Below are positions 63,464 to 64,000 of a stretch of DNA of 64,000 nucleotides, in pieces. The DNA is from Paramecium sonneborni. Taxonomy: Eukaryota; Ciliophora; Oligohymenophorea; Peniculida; Parameciidae. The position numbers and the translations under genes were made by a program. The notes under the pieces were generated by a model, which did not search any database, was not told the DNA's origin, and saw only the letters and a program-made list of their open reading frames with translations. The stretch covers positions 436,925 through 500,924 of the forward strand of contig CAJJDN010000024.1 in the NCBI GenBank assembly GCA_905182985.1, read 5' to 3'. Numbering within the stretch: the first letter of the stretch is position 1; each line of letters begins with the position of its first letter.

Positions 63464-64000
63464 ATGAAAGGGTTTCACTATTAAGTGACTTTGAATATAA
63501 ATAAGGTAGAGTTATCTATAAAATTTCCTTGTACATTATAAGTAATGTGGAAGCGTGGTCTAAATAAATGTATAACAAAAACTAAAGAGAAAGATAAAAA
63601 TATCTTTGTTGTAAATGAATCCCTTACACTGGATTTTAATATAGGTGAGAATATATAAAAAAAGACCTATTTGATTGTATTACTTAATGTTTAAGGGCAA
63701 TCAAAATTGGCTGGAGTTGTTAATTTTGATATTAATGAAAATATGTCTAATTAAGGAGAATGTATATTAAATTTAGATAGAAGTCCTGATTCAAATGCTA
63801 AAATATTCTTTTCTTATTAGATTATAAATTTAGGGGATGTTAATTTTACAGATAGTAGAGTCAATGAATCATTTAATCATAAAACTTTGGGTGATTCTTT
63901 TGGTCAAGATAAAGAAAATAAAAATTATAAAGGTAATACTATAAAAATATCAAATTATGATAATTAATTGAATAAAGAATTGTATGAGAAGAGTCTTAAA
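63464..64000 (+). CDS. NT-C2 domain protein (EEIG1/EHBP1 N-terminal type), cut by window edge
   Basis: From MKGFHYQVTLNINKVELSIK the frame continues FPCTLQVMWKRGLNKCITKT, DKNIFVVNESLTLDFNIGE, KTYLIVLLNVQGQSKLAGVV and FDINENMSNQGECILNLDRS. This is the NT-C2 domain, a C2-like fold that binds membranes in EHBP1 and EEIG1 and in plant and ciliate proteins. All 179 codons to the edge are open with no intron. Proteins of this kind usually continue with coiled coil that binds Rab GTPases; the rest is outside the window. Confidence 0.88.

Overview
The window looks like somatic (macronuclear) DNA of a Paramecium-like ciliate. Conserved domains (kinases, kinesin, Atg4, EB1, ribosomal proteins) read through only if TAA and TAG encode glutamine, and TGA is the only stop. 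Introns are about 20-31 nt with GTA...TAG-like ends, the DNA is very AT-rich, and genes are packed tightly, often with tens of bases between them. Two genes encode trichocyst matrix-type secreted proteins. Because TAA and TAG are sense codons, standard-code ORFs see almost none of the real genes; the coordinates here come from reading with the ciliate code and placing the tiny introns by hand.

Layout. 1-15 kb: end of an unidentified gene, pepsin-like protease, CDKL-type kinase, trichocyst matrix protein, TEX9-like coiled coil, ribosomal protein L27a, a coiled-coil protein, a histidine phosphatase and a 5.2-kb coiled-coil gene with about 43-residue tandem repeats. 15-32 kb: cyclic-nucleotide-binding-like protein, an F-BAR plus TBC protein, ATG4, centrin, SNF1/AMPK-like kinase, ribosomal protein L41 (22 codons), a large unknown and an IQ-motif protein. 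32-45 kb: second long coiled coil, Lifeguard/Bax-inhibitor membrane protein, second trichocyst matrix protein, EB1, seven-helix membrane protein and kinesin-13. 45-64 kb: acyl-CoA synthetase, SNARE-less longin, SMIM14-like protein, NEK-like pseudokinase, EF-hand protein, SET-domain protein with a signal peptide, a giant multi-pass membrane protein, a Q-rich protein with nucleoporin-like features, ANP32-like protein, and an NT-C2 protein running off the right edge.

Assembly caution. Three perfect direct repeats (1010, 1379 and 1139 bp) each flank N characters (214 Ns, one N, one N). These look like contig ends whose overlap was not merged. They create false second copies of EB1, part of Lifeguard and the C-terminus of the giant membrane protein, so the true locus is probably about 3.5-3.8 kb shorter.

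Together the genes form an ordinary housekeeping and cytoskeleton/secretion neighbourhood. Microtubule and cilium functions are common (EB1, kinesin-13, centrin, several coiled coils, CDKL kinase), as is membrane traffic (F-BAR-TBC, longin, ATG4). No operon, CRISPR, rRNA, tRNA or recognisable transposon was seen. The most unusual items are the F-BAR-TBC fusion, the repeat coiled coil, the kinase lacking catalytic motifs, and start codons of divergent genes lying 3-51 bp apart.
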